This document shows positions 1 through 9,220 of a stretch of 64,000 nucleotides of DNA, one piece after another. This DNA comes from Bacteroidaceae bacterium (GTDB taxonomy: Bacteria; Bacteroidota; Bacteroidia; Bacteroidales; Bacteroidaceae). Both the position numbers and the translations under genes were made by a program. Below the pieces are notes generated by a model, which saw only the letters and a program-made list of their open reading frames with translations, ran no database searches and had not been told where the DNA came from. Each line of letters starts with the position of its first letter. Position 1 is the stretch's first letter. The stretch is from positions 1 to 64,000 of the forward strand of contig JAFQBB010000019.1 in the NCBI GenBank assembly GCA_017416805.1. The letters run 5' to 3'.

Positions 1-131
1 TGTAAAGACTGAACTTGTTCCTGACTCAACAGGTTTTCTAACGATTCTCCATCAACATGTACCGTGACAGTTTGAGAATATCCGAATAAAGTTCCTGTCA
101 GTAGCGCGAAGATGAGTAGATGTCTTTTCAT
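1..131 (-). CDS. Secreted protein, N-terminal fragment (runs off window)
   Basis: An ATG at 131 on the minus strand opens a frame that stays open to the window edge. The 43 visible residues begin MKRHLLIFALLTGTLFGYSQ, a classic type I signal peptide (Lys/Arg, hydrophobic core, small residue before Gln), followed by TVTVHVDGESLENLL. The product is therefore exported to the periplasm or beyond. The mature part is too short for a family call; it could be a leucine-rich-repeat or Ig-like surface protein. It lies about 100 bp downstream of the C25 peptidase in the same direction and may belong to the same transcript. Confidence 0.7.
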   Translation of the reverse strand, partial: MKRHLLIFALLTGTLFGYSQTVTVHVDGESLENLLSQEQVQSL

Positions 132-227
132 AGGGCAATCGTTTTTATGTTTGTTAATGCAAATATATATATAATTTTGAGAAATCGAGGAATCATACAA
201 GATTTTTGCATGATTCCCCGGTTGAAT

Positions 228-3200
228 TTAATAAATAGCCCCTTGCGGCATATTCATTGCTCCTCCTTTATCCACTTGCAGGTTCCCGCCCGTAGAACGC
301 AAGTTTATTGTGGAGTTTTGAGTGATATTCAACGTTCCACCTTCCTTTATCACTATATCCGCATTCGTAATGGTTCCTCCATTGACATTCAATGTTCCTC
401 CATCCATTACGTAAATTCGGTATGGCTTGCGCATTTCCAACGTAACTCCTGATGGGATTGTAAAGGTTCCCGAACGTATTATTATATCATTAGGGAATGT
501 TCCTCCTCTCCATGTCGCACTGCTTGTTATCACCCATGGGTCTTTATATCCACGGATATATTCTGAGGTGTTTTCCGTATCAAATTGTGTACGTCCCCAT
601 TCGATGGCAGAGGATTTTCCTTGGGTCTCCCATGCATATATATGTCCTGTGTCATCACCTGTTATGATTTCATTCAATCCGTCATCATCAATATCTGCAA
701 CAGTAATTCCATCACGAATGTCTACTTGGGTTTTTAATGGAAACCCTTTAATGTTATTACCGTTATTATCAATAGCATATATTTCATGACCTTGACTAAA
801 TATAATGTCAATGGATTCATCCCCATCAATGTCGGCGAGAATAGGATTCCTGAAATTATGGGATGAACTACTATTAGGAAATAATCCTTGAAAATGACGA
901 TTCAAACATACAGTGCCGTCATGTTTCCATGCTTTGATATAGTCTCTTCCTAATGCTACAATTTCTATCTTGTTATCAGCATCTATATCGCCTATTGCAA
1001 TTCTGTGATTTAATCCAGAACTACCAGAATTGGTGTAGGGAATAGATGCAGCAGTGGAAGTTCCATCAAAATTAGGTAAGCAAGTGCCATCTTCTTTGAT
1101 TACCAATATATAACTCGTTAAAGATTGACTTGTAGCAATAATAATCTCTTTACTTCCATCCCCATCAAAATCACATATTACAGGAGATGAATTCAGCAAT
1201 AAACCATTGGGGGATGTATAATGGCATGCTTTATTATTCTTATAAGGAGTCCCATCGCATTTCCAAATGTATAAATGCTTATTAGAACTGCTAATTATTT
1301 CCTTGTATCCATTGTCATCTAAATCGGCAACGGCAGGAGAAGATGTTATATAGTCAGTAGAATCGGTATTCATGGAACATATGTTATTTCCAAAACAATC
1401 AAGTATCCAAATCCTGTTTGATGCGGGATTCCCTAATACTACAATTTCCTTTTCTCCTTTTCCGTCAGGGCTGTTGAGGTCTGTAACAATAGAACTCTGC
1501 CATACGGTACATCCTATTGGTGTACTCCATAGAGAATCAGGTTTGTTATTATTGTTATGGATAAGAGAATAACAATGTATTCTTCTTTCGTTTGAGAATG
1601 GTACTGTAATTAAACAGTTTTCCCCTTTTCCATATAAATCTGTAATCGTCGGTGTAGCTATGGAATATTTTAAACTAACGAATTCATTGGTTGTTGTAGA
1701 ATCGTTATCTGTATCATATAAATCACTTCCATCATTTCTAAGGACAAGAACCTTTCCTGTTTGATTTATTTCATCTCTCAAAAGGGCAACAATCTCTTTC
1801 TTTCCATTATAATCCACATCCGTTATTATCGGAACAGAATAGACATCCCCCATGTTTCCGTAAGTCATTACCGGAAATCCATTTATCGTTTGGCATAAAG
1901 TACGTGTTTTGATATAATTTGAAAGTCCTCCTTCTACTAATGATGAATTGATAGCAGAAATTTTATAATAGTAGCAGGTATTTGGATTCACGTTCTCATC
2001 AATAAAAAAATTACTTGTTAATGGCATTTTATTCATCCGAACGTAAGTTCCTGTGGAATCCGTTGACCGATAGATATGATAACCATATGCGTTGTTGATT
2101 TCTGCCCAATAAAGTAAAATAGAGTTTTCGTTCTCTCGAATTCTAATAGAAGAAGCAGAGGCATTTGGAATCTCATCGCACATCTCTATTACTACACTGT
2201 CATTTAGGATATTGTTGCTGTATAGACTTGTTTTTAGTTTTATTGATGTACCTGATTGGTAATTGTTTGATAAGTTAACGAGCCATGTGTTTTCAGCAGT
2301 ATGAATAATAGTATCTACTCCTGTTGTTTCTGGGGTTATTTCTATTCTTGAAGTTGCTTCTATTTTTCCTGTGTTTATAATCTCACTTGTAAATAAATAA
2401 GTGTTTCCTGCTACAAGTTCGGATTCCCCTATTCTTTTGTGAGATACAAATCTGTACTTTGAAGGTATTAAATCAACTCGAAATGTGTCGACATCGCGTC
2501 CAAACTCTCCTTTATCCATAATAAGCCAAAAAGTAACAGCATTGAAATCTTTTCTTGAAATCTCGGGTGCATTATTAGAGACCTTAAATGAAAACGTTCT
2601 ATTAAAGGTCATAGAAGTATTACCTTCAATGCGTCCCCATGACAAGTAGTTACGTGTAAACGTAATATAGGGTGAAGCTGTAACCATTGTTGCACTTATG
2701 CTATTAATGTCATAATTTCCACTGTTTTTTAGCGAAACACGCAATTCTACTTCTTCTCCAGGTGAAATAATACCATTATTTCCTGAAAGGAATTCTATAT
2801 TCTCAATAGAAAGAACAGAAAATTTAGAAGTAACAGGTATTTCAGTTTCATGTGGTTTGAAATTATGGGCTGTTACAGTCACGTGTATTTTCCCATTGGT
2901 TAATGGTGTACACATGAACACGTGTTCTGTAGTATCAGAAATTTCTATAACCCGATATATTTCCGTATCTTTCATAATACATACTGTTGCTATTTCATTA
3001 ATGGGGAGGTTGTTAATTTTAATCTTGATAGGTACAGGGATTTGCGAATTGGCAAAAACAGGAATTGTAGGCGAAATTCTTATATCAAGATTTTGAGGTG
3101 TATTTGTCCAAATGGGCATCTCTGGTTCTCCGAGAAGATGAAATCGGTGTGGATAAATGACAATACTTTTTAAGATTTTCGCATGAAGATGGCCAATAGA

Positions 3201-4919
3201 ATATTTTCTATTGAGATAGTTTGTAGAGTATAATTCAGGTAAATATATATCAGGCATTTTATATTCTATTAATTCTCCAGAATCTGTATTTCCTATATAA
3301 GCTACAGTATTTCTTTTGAGAAGACTTTTTGCGATACAATCACTAGAAAAATTTGCAGTATGGCAACTTGTCGCAATAAAAATATTCGGATTTTGATGTT
3401 TTCCCAAATTATTGATATCTGTATTCGTAACCCATTCTTTTTTATCTATCATAGATGTTCCTAATTTGAAAACGTCACCATGTTCTACATAAGAAATTAA
3501 ATGTGGGTATCCATGAAGTGTGCCATTTTGCATTATTGACATAAAATTGCTTTTGTTAAGTTCCGAGCCAAATTCACGATTGTAATTCAAATTACGATGT
3601 TTGCTAGTAGGACAAGAACATTGAAAATGGTCAAATAAATACCACGTTTTTATTCTTTCAGGGGTATATTTGTTAACAAAATCATCAAGACTCTCAAAAT
3701 ATGTATCATAGCGAAAATAATTATTATCAGCAAAAGCGCAGGCTATGAGTAAGTTGTTAATATAAGAATAATCTATATCTAAATCAGCTTTCTCATAATG
3801 TATAAGCTTATCTATAAATTCTTTAACTTCCACGACTTTTGAGATGGGAATTCTTCCCATGAATAGATTTCTATTTGTGGAACTCTCAACTTCTCCTGAC
3901 TCCCAATTTGTAATTTTAAACAGTTCATCTACATAACATGCGTCTGTTGCGCAATCTCTGTTTTCTTTACCCCAACTTTTGACCTCTCTTGTAGGAACCA
4001 CATCGGTATCCCCTCCTAAAAGCAAATATAACCCTTCTTCTCCCCATTGATTTCCGAAATCCACGATAAAATTCCTTATTTTATCCACCAAGTCCGCACC
4101 GATATATTCCTCGTTTATTTCTTCTACAGTTTTAATTATTGTCGGGACACCCTTTTGGGTTTTCCAATCGGCAAGTCGCTGGAACTCGCCTCTCAGTTCT
4201 TCATTTGTAATGATGATATAGTCTGGAATGACATTCTTCTGTACTGAAAAGTTAGGGTCGGCGGTACGCACATTGCTTGAAAAAGTCACAGGGGTGTTCT
4301 TTACGTCTTCGCTGTTCTCCACAAGACCTGCGACATAAGCACGGACTGACAAAGCTCTTTGTTCTGAAATCTTGGGAGCATGAAATAATTGGTTCGTGGT
4401 TGAAGAATAGTTCAATGAACAGGAAATGTTCCTTTTGTATAAGATTTTACTATTTGGCAAATACGCGAATGGATATAATGCAATTTCTACAATACGGAAT
4501 CCCATGACTTTGTTGTCAGATATAATCTGAGCCTCAATATTGGGATACAGTGTAGTTTGACCGTATAGGTTAGGATTGGGATCTGCAAATTCTATTTCAT
4601 TATTGCCTCCATTAATTTGTGGAGGTTGTACAGGATATATGGTACAGTTCTCCATCAATGTACTTGTTGTGCAAGTGTTTATTTGTAACGATACATTGGT
4701 GGCATCAATTGGGATTGCATACGATTTATGGATTACGGGGATTTCCGGATATCCGATACTGTCTGTATAAAACAGATATCCATAATTGATTCGGCTGAAA
4801 CCGTTTTCAGTTACAATGGAATAGTCTTCCGTTGAAATGTTTGCCCCAGTTTGTATCTGCGCACATAGGTGAGAGGAGCAAACTAATGTTATGATAATAA
4901 TGAATATATATTTTTTCAT
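228..4919 (-). CDS. Gingipain-like C25 family cysteine peptidase, multidomain, secreted
   Basis: 1563 residues. The start MKKYIFIIIITLVCSSHLCAQ is a signal peptide. After a pro-domain-like region, residues about 230-600 match the peptidase C25 (gingipain) fold: YVEHGD near residue 480 fits the catalytic His and IATSCHTANF near residue 516 the catalytic Cys, about 40 residues apart as in gingipains. Then come Ig/CARDB-like segments (600-900), a fibronectin III-like unit near 930-1010, and a run of FG-GAP/VCBS-like repeats with recurrent DxDxDGxxEI calcium-type motifs (about 1020-1450). The C-terminus is a short parallel beta-helix-like Gly/Asn-rich stretch (GGTLNVNGGTITNADIVIKE). No recognisable T9SS sorting domain is visible, unlike most C25 enzymes. 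It follows the acyltransferase with a 20-bp gap, so co-transcription is likely. The family hydrolyses extracellular protein; substrate specificity cannot be read here. Confidence 0.85.
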   Translation of the reverse strand: MKKYIFIIIITLVCSSHLCAQIQTGANISTEDYSIVTENGFSRINYGYLFYTDSIGYPEIPVIHKSYAIPIDATNVSLQINTCTTSTLMENCTIYPVQPPQINGGNNEIEFADPNPNLYGQTTLYPNIEAQIISDNKVMGFRIVEIALYPFAYLPNSKILYKRNISCSLNYSSTTNQLFHAPKISEQRALSVRAYVAGLVENSEDVKNTPVTFSSNVRTADPNFSVQKNVIPDYIIITNEELRGEFQRLADWKTQKGVPTIIKTVEEINEEYIGADLVDKIRNFIVDFGNQWGEEGLYLLLGGDTDVVPTREVKSWGKENRDCATDACYVDELFKITNWESGEVESSTNRNLFMGRIPISKVVEVKEFIDKLIHYEKADLDIDYSYINNLLIACAFADNNYFRYDTYFESLDDFVNKYTPERIKTWYLFDHFQCSCPTSKHRNLNYNREFGSELNKSNFMSIMQNGTLHGYPHLISYVEHGDVFKLGTSMIDKKEWVTNTDINNLGKHQNPNIFIATSCHTANFSSDCIAKSLLKRNTVAYIGNTDSGELIEYKMPDIYLPELYSTNYLNRKYSIGHLHAKILKSIVIYPHRFHLLGEPEMPIWTNTPQNLDIRISPTIPVFANSQIPVPIKIKINNLPINEIATVCIMKDTEIYRVIEISDTTEHVFMCTPLTNGKIHVTVTAHNFKPHETEIPVTSKFSVLSIENIEFLSGNNGIISPGEEVELRVSLKNSGNYDINSISATMVTASPYITFTRNYLSWGRIEGNTSMTFNRTFSFKVSNNAPEISRKDFNAVTFWLIMDKGEFGRDVDTFRVDLIPSKYRFVSHKRIGESELVAGNTYLFTSEIINTGKIEATSRIEITPETTGVDTIIHTAENTWLVNLSNNYQSGTSIKLKTSLYSNNILNDSVVIEMCDEIPNASASSIRIRENENSILLYWAEINNAYGYHIYRSTDSTGTYVRMNKMPLTSNFFIDENVNPNTCYYYKISAINSSLVEGGLSNYIKTRTLCQTINGFPVMTYGNMGDVYSVPIITDVDYNGKKEIVALLRDEINQTGKVLVLRNDGSDLYDTDNDSTTTNEFVSLKYSIATPTITDLYGKGENCLITVPFSNERRIHCYSLIHNNNNKPDSLWSTPIGCTVWQSSIVTDLNSPDGKGEKEIVVLGNPASNRIWILDCFGNNICSMNTDSTDYITSSPAVADLDDNGYKEIISSSNKHLYIWKCDGTPYKNNKACHYTSPNGLLLNSSPVICDFDGDGSKEIIIATSQSLTSYILVIKEDGTCLPNFDGTSTAASIPYTNSGSSGLNHRIAIGDIDADNKIEIVALGRDYIKAWKHDGTVCLNRHFQGLFPNSSSSHNFRNPILADIDGDESIDIIFSQGHEIYAIDNNGNNIKGFPLKTQVDIRDGITVADIDDDGLNEIITGDDTGHIYAWETQGKSSAIEWGRTQFDTENTSEYIRGYKDPWVITSSATWRGGTFPNDIIIRSGTFTIPSGVTLEMRKPYRIYVMDGGTLNVNGGTITNADIVIKEGGTLNITQNSTINLRSTGGNLQVDKGGAMNMPQGAIY

Positions 4920-4939
4920 AATCTGTTTTTATTGATTGA

Positions 4940-5881
4940 TTAAATGGATAATATTCTCTCTTTTCCGAAGAACCATTGGGAGATCCTGCATTTATCCATT
5001 CCCCATGCAATGGCAAGGCATCCGATGATGGTGATAGGAACCGTAAAGAGTGCAAAGCAGAATCCTGATAGGTCGAACATGAAGAAGGGTTGATAGAAGC
5101 GCGAAAGCATGGTGAACAGTGGGGAGAATAATAGTATGACCAATGTGTTTCGTCCGATAGCGCAACATAAAGCTTTGGCTTTTGCATGTAATTGGGGATA
5201 AACCCATAGGGACAGACTGATTGTAAGGTAGGTGATACAGACTCCTGACAGTTTCAATCCTAATAAATTCTCTTGTTTGCTGCAGAGAATAACAAGTGGG
5301 AGAATACTCCATGCAGAAGGCTGGAACAATGAAAGGAACTTCACTGCGCTATTTCTGATGGCAATCCCTATCAGGAAATACATCGAATAAGCAAAATTTA
5401 TAATTCCTGAACTCTCGGAGATTCCCCAATAGAACATTCCCAAAACAATAAGGAAAGATAATGACGACAGTCTTCCTGTAGCAAGTTTGTTGGTGCAGTA
5501 ATGAATGATTCTACAGATGAGCAATGTATGCAGATACCAATAGGGGCCGATAGGGTCAATAAATACTCTGGCGATTACCATCTGCAGATTAAGTTCGCCT
5601 ACATGTTCGCGCACGGGCAGAAATGATGCAGCCAATACGTATCCCATTTCCATGATGGCATAGGGAACAAACAACCACCAAACCGATTGTATAAAAAGTT
5701 TCCCGTTTTTATCTGCTGATGACAGATATCCTGAAAGGATAAGGAATATTGGCATATGGAACGTATATACCACATTTTTTATATAGGGATAGTGGTCGCC
5801 TATATAGACTAAATGAAAGAGTATCATCAGAAGGATGAAGATACTTTTCAGGTAATCCAGTTGTGGTAGATATATTTTCAT
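4940..5881 (-). CDS. Acyltransferase 3 family membrane protein
   Basis: 313 residues. The N-terminus LDYLKSIFILLMILFHLVY has the signature of acyltransferase family 3 (OafA/NodX type): an Asp-x-x-Lys start followed by a His in the first membrane helix. TFHMPIFLILSGYL is the second conserved block. About ten hydrophobic segments follow, so it is an inner-membrane protein. The family transfers acetyl or other acyl groups to sugars of surface polysaccharides or to peptides. It sits between two exported-protein genes (20-bp gaps on each side), so it may modify the same cell-surface products, but the acceptor is unknown. Confidence 0.8.
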   Translation of the reverse strand: MKIYLPQLDYLKSIFILLMILFHLVYIGDHYPYIKNVVYTFHMPIFLILSGYLSSADKNGKLFIQSVWWLFVPYAIMEMGYVLAASFLPVREHVGELNLQMVIARVFIDPIGPYWYLHTLLICRIIHYCTNKLATGRLSSLSFLIVLGMFYWGISESSGIINFAYSMYFLIGIAIRNSAVKFLSLFQPSAWSILPLVILCSKQENLLGLKLSGVCITYLTISLSLWVYPQLHAKAKALCCAIGRNTLVILLFSPLFTMLSRFYQPFFMFDLSGFCFALFTVPITIIGCLAIAWGMDKCRISQWFFGKERILSI

Positions 5882-5901
5882 GCCAATAACCTTGATATTT
5901 T

Positions 5902-7140
5902 CTATTTCGTCAGAATCATCCTCTTCGTGTCAATCACCTTTCCGTCAGCAATGAGCGAATAGAGATACATTCCTGCAGACAGCATTCCGCCACTTACTGT
6001 GACAGATGATTCGCCACGTTCTGTTAGGGGTATCTGTTGGATCTGTGTACCATTCATGTCGTAGATATAGATGTTAGCAGTCTGTACGGTTTCAGGCAGT
6101 GTATAGTCGATAGCAGTGTTTTCGGTGAAGGGATTGGGATTGTTCTGTTTCAGCATGGGGATGGTCACGGCTGTAGATTCTTCTATGCTTGTGGTACCGT
6201 ATGCCGCACGGCTCATCATGATGGCACCGCCATTGTTACCACCTCCTTGCAGTGTGGTGATTTCTGCTTTCAATTCCTTGATGGACTCTACGAGCAGAGG
6301 AATCATTTCGATGTAGTTGATGCAGAGTTCTCCGTTCTGTCCTTCATAGACGAGCTCGGGCAGGACTTCTCTCAGTTCTGATGCAACTAATCCATAATGA
6401 GGTTTTTGAATATGCTGAATCTCTATAGCCGACATGGTATGTACCGTTGTTGCGGTATCACTTTCGGTAGAAGCAATCATGGCAGGAACATTCAAATTGT
6501 ATTGTACTGGTACAAGTTGCGTCAGTTTGTCTGTCACCGATGAATTTTCAGATACTGCATTTGCGGCAAGTGCAGTTTGAGCGGATATTGCATTGGCTGC
6601 AGCTCCTGAGGTAAGTAGCACACCATTAATACTTCCGGTAACTTTTACGTCACCTTTAAAATAGCCAGCATAACGTCCTCCTGTATCTTCTCCATTGTCA
6701 GCATACACTGTTCCATAAATCGCCGCACCATTTTGTGCACCTAACAGACTGCCAAACACTCCATAATTATATCCACTTGTTGTATTACTGGCTTGTCCCC
6801 ATAGTCCGTATGCTCTTCCTCCCCCTAAAACTGTTGAAGGTGTTACGCACCCCCTAATACCAATATTGAAACTTCCAGAAATTGGGGTTGTATTCGCCTC
6901 TATGGCTCTCCACCAAGTGTTGGTGATTGTCGGCGTTCCATATCGTCTGACATACAGACAGCTATTTTTGCCTGTCATACTGGCATGAAAGAATTGATTA
7001 CCTGCATATCCTATTGATAAATCTCCAACTGGAGTTTCGTCTGTATTAATTGCTACGCTTCCATTTTCATAAACTCTCAACTGTGCCTGTGCGCATACCG
7101 CTGCAAGCATGATGCTTGCGAAAAGGATAAGTTTTTTCAT
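5902..7140 (-). CDS. Secreted protein with S74-like chaperone region and T9SS type A sorting domain
   Basis: 412 residues with a signal peptide (MKKLILFASIMLAAVCAQAQ). The middle is a Gly/Ala-rich tail-fibre-like region, followed by a peptidase S74/intramolecular-chaperone-like segment (HYGLVASELREVLPELV, then a helix with INYIEMIPLLVESIKELKAEI). The last 80 residues are a T9SS C-terminal domain: NNPNPFTENTAIDYTLPE, IYIYDMNGTQIQQIPL, GMLSAGMYLYSLIADGKVI and a terminal KRMILTK. This predicts export through the type IX system and surface attachment or release. The porP-gldKLMN machinery is encoded at 53-59 kb in this window. The gene lies 21 bp upstream of the acyltransferase, in the same direction. 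Confidence 0.85.
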   Translation of the reverse strand: MKKLILFASIMLAAVCAQAQLRVYENGSVAINTDETPVGDLSIGYAGNQFFHASMTGKNSCLYVRRYGTPTITNTWWRAIEANTTPISGSFNIGIRGCVTPSTVLGGGRAYGLWGQASNTTSGYNYGVFGSLLGAQNGAAIYGTVYADNGEDTGGRYAGYFKGDVKVTGSINGVLLTSGAAANAISAQTALAANAVSENSSVTDKLTQLVPVQYNLNVPAMIASTESDTATTVHTMSAIEIQHIQKPHYGLVASELREVLPELVYEGQNGELCINYIEMIPLLVESIKELKAEITTLQGGGNNGGAIMMSRAAYGTTSIEESTAVTIPMLKQNNPNPFTENTAIDYTLPETVQTANIYIYDMNGTQIQQIPLTERGESSVTVSGGMLSAGMYLYSLIADGKVIDTKRMILTK

Positions 7141-7251
7141 GATAATTAGTTTTTAGTTGTTATTAGAATTTTCATAGGTGGAGAGAGGAGGCAAGTACTT
7201 CATTGCCCTATCTCTCCCCTTGATGAACTGTGTAAAATGGTTCTTTCTCTT

Positions 7252-7644
7252 TTACTCCTCCACCTCAAATTCTCCGCTTACGCTTTCACCGCTCAGTTGG
7301 TTTGTGATAGCCACGTTGTAGAATCCCGAAGTGACAGGTACTGTACAGATGCTTCCCTGCAGTGCAGTCATGGACTGTTGGCTGATGGTGGCTCCTGTCA
7401 GATTGTTAGTCACCGATACGGTAGCTACAGGGACTGTTCCCGTGAATTGCACGTTTAATACATTGTTAGATAAGGTAGCGGTGACAGGAACTTTAAGAGT
7501 ACTTTCGTTGATGATGTCATCGCCGTTGTTACTTAATTCTACCTTTTTCTCTTCTGTTGGAGTTGTGACAGGGTCTGCTAACACATTTGCCGAGAACGCA
7601 ATGATGCCTGCCATTAGCAGGGCTTTTACATGTAGTTTCTTCAT
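7252..7644 (-). CDS. DUF3244-type small exported protein
   Basis: 130 residues from the preferred start at 7644 (MKKLHVKALLMAGIIAFSANVLA, a clean signal peptide). An upstream in-frame ATG at 7668 would add eight residues ahead of the signal and is less likely. The mature part is a single Ig-like beta-sandwich domain (VPVTATLSNNVLNVQF, VTNNLTGATI, GFYNVAITNQLSGESVSGEF), the pattern of DUF3244, found in Bacteroidales as short exported proteins of unknown role. It is first in the leftward cluster and directly downstream of a good promoter. The role is unknown; a signal or adhesin is possible. Confidence 0.7.
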   Translation of the reverse strand: MKKLHVKALLMAGIIAFSANVLADPVTTPTEEKKVELSNNGDDIINESTLKVPVTATLSNNVLNVQFTGTVPVATVSVTNNLTGATISQQSMTALQGSICTVPVTSGFYNVAITNQLSGESVSGEFEVEE

Positions 7645-7713
7645 GATTACATTAATTAAAAAGTTCATGTTTTTTGTTCTTTTTATGGGGGAGCTCTACC
7701 CATTCTGTTGTCA

Positions 7714-7745
7714 CAAAGTTAGAGTGGGGAATTGTAATGGACAAA
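7714..7745 (-). promoter_or_regulatory. Bacteroidota promoter for the leftward secreted-protein cluster
   Basis: On the minus strand TTTG (7742-7745) is followed after 20 bp by TAACTTTG (7714-7721), an excellent match to the TTTG-N19/21-TAnnTTTG consensus, with a start expected near 7707. Together with the plus promoter at 7947 it accounts for most of the 334-bp gap 7669-8002; nothing else is evident there. Confidence 0.65.
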
Positions 7746-7946
7746 AGAAAACGTGATTATTTTTATCACCCTAAAATGTCAACAAATGTGTATATGGAGG
7801 GGTAAAACATTGAAAATCAGAATTGATGAAATTAATGATGAATTTTGAGGATATGCAGATGACCATGAACAAGGTGTGAGATAAGGGGCAAAAATGGATA
7901 GATTCGATATTTTTTTGGGGTGAAAATGACAATTTCTATCGGTGTA

Positions 7947-7978
7947 TTTGGTCTTCTCCCAGATATCCATTATCTTTG
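7947..7978 (+). promoter_or_regulatory. Promoter of the TPR regulator gene
   Basis: TTTG (7947-7950) and TATCTTTG (7971-7978) are separated by 20 bp, the Bacteroidota sigma-ABfr consensus. The expected start near 7985 is 18 nt before the ATG at 8003. It points away from the secreted-protein promoter, so the two units are divergent. Confidence 0.65.
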
Positions 7979-8002
7979 TTAAAGAATAGAAAAGCTTGAA
8001 AT

Positions 8003-9220
8003 ATGACAAGATTTTGGAGTATAATACAGTATGTGCTTCTTGGAGGGCTGTTTTGGGGCTGTCATTGGGGCAATAAAGGTGCCATTCTGGAGCAAGCAGA
8101 GGATTGTATGGAGGAATGTCCTGACAGTGTTGTCCGGATACTTGAAAATTTAGATATAAATTCGTTTGACTCTGATTATCAGAGGGCTAAATTTGCATTT
8201 CTTTGGACTCAAGCGCGGCATAAATGTCACCTGCCATTGGTAAATGATTCGCTGATTGACGTGGCTGTGGCCTATTTTACAGAAAATGGAGAAAGACAAT
8301 ATGCGGCCAAGTCCCTCTTGTACAAAGGGCTGGTACATAAACAACGCAAAGAAGTGGAGAAGGCTGCCGAAGCTTTTGCCATGAGTGAACAGTGGTTTGA
8401 GGGAGTGGAAGATGATCAGTACAAGGCTTTACTTTACAATCACTATGGTGCTTTGATGATGAGTGAAGAAAACTACGAAGACGCACTGTATTATTTGAAG
8501 GAGGCATTGTCTTATTATCAGAAGGGTGATTCTGTACATTATATGATATCTGTGTGTGGCACTATAGCAAAAGGCTATATATTGTTAGAACAGGAAGATA
8601 GCTCTAAAGCTTATTATGCAAAAGGTATGCAATACAAGGACCGCATTCCTTCCCGTCGCTATTACCTGTATGTGAAAGATTATGCCAATTTCTTGAGAAG
8701 GAATGGAGAATATACAAAAGCAGAACAGATGTTGTTGGAGTGTGAACAATATATAAAGGATGACCACAGATATTCACTCTATTCCAGCATGGCCACACTA
8801 TACTATGAAACGAAAGAATATCGCAAGGCGCTGACGTATGCAGAAAAGGTGATGGAGAGTGAGGACAGTGTGGTGGTGCGTGGCGGATTGCTGAATCTGT
8901 ATAGGATTCATCGGCAATTAGGAAATGTGGACAAAAGCCAATCTTTTCACGATTTGTATCGGGAATATGACAATGACATCACTTTGCGCCGCAAGACTGC
9001 TGAGGTGGCGGTCATTCCTCATGAAATGAGAGTGAAGGCATTGCAGATTGCCAACGAAAGAGGGATAAAAATCCAATGGAGACTCATGGCATGCCTGGTC
9101 GGGGTGGTGTCGGTTGGTGGCATTCTGTATGTGCTCATCCGAAAAAACAGAGAGAACAGCGGCAAGAATGGCAGGAGAGACTGGCGGAAGGGAACAGGGA
9201 AATCGATGAGATGGCTGTAG
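8003..9220 (+). CDS. TPR regulator, N-terminal part (TPR + transmembrane helix), zero frame
   Basis: 405 residues. An N-terminal hydrophobic stretch ends in LFWGC, a poor lipobox or an inner-membrane anchor. TPR-type helical pairs run from about residue 25 to 330 (KALLYNHYGALMMSEENYEDALYYLKEAL; YSLYSSMATLYYETKEYRKALTYAEKV). A transmembrane helix (LMACLVGVVSVGGILYVLI) sits at 360-378. Right after it, at the A-run 9142-9147, the sequence turns into implausible Arg/Asn/Gly-rich residues and stops at 9220. The natural continuation lies in the -1 frame (9148-9831). Family members in Bacteroidales keep TPR, TM, coiled coil and a C-terminal HTH-like domain in one frame of roughly 550-600 residues. 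It is divergent from the secreted cluster and may control it. Confidence 0.75.
   Translation: MTRFWSIIQYVLLGGLFWGCHWGNKGAILEQAEDCMEECPDSVVRILENLDINSFDSDYQRAKFAFLWTQARHKCHLPLVNDSLIDVAVAYFTENGERQYAAKSLLYKGLVHKQRKEVEKAAEAFAMSEQWFEGVEDDQYKALLYNHYGALMMSEENYEDALYYLKEALSYYQKGDSVHYMISVCGTIAKGYILLEQEDSSKAYYAKGMQYKDRIPSRRYYLYVKDYANFLRRNGEYTKAEQMLLECEQYIKDDHRYSLYSSMATLYYETKEYRKALTYAEKVMESEDSVVVRGGLLNLYRIHRQLGNVDKSQSFHDLYREYDNDITLRRKTAEVAVIPHEMRVKALQIANERGIKIQWRLMACLVGVVSVGGILYVLIRKNRENSGKNGRRDWRKGTGKSMRWL
9142..9148 (+). other. A AAA AAC slippery heptamer at the frame switch
   Basis: In the zero frame the codons read CGA AAA AAC, so the run is exactly X XXY YYZ, a classical -1 slippery heptamer. Slipping back one base gives RKKQREQRQEWQERL, which joins the membrane helix smoothly to the coiled coil. 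No strong downstream hairpin is obvious by eye. A simple indel in the A6 run, biological or from sequencing, gives the same picture. Confidence 0.6.
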
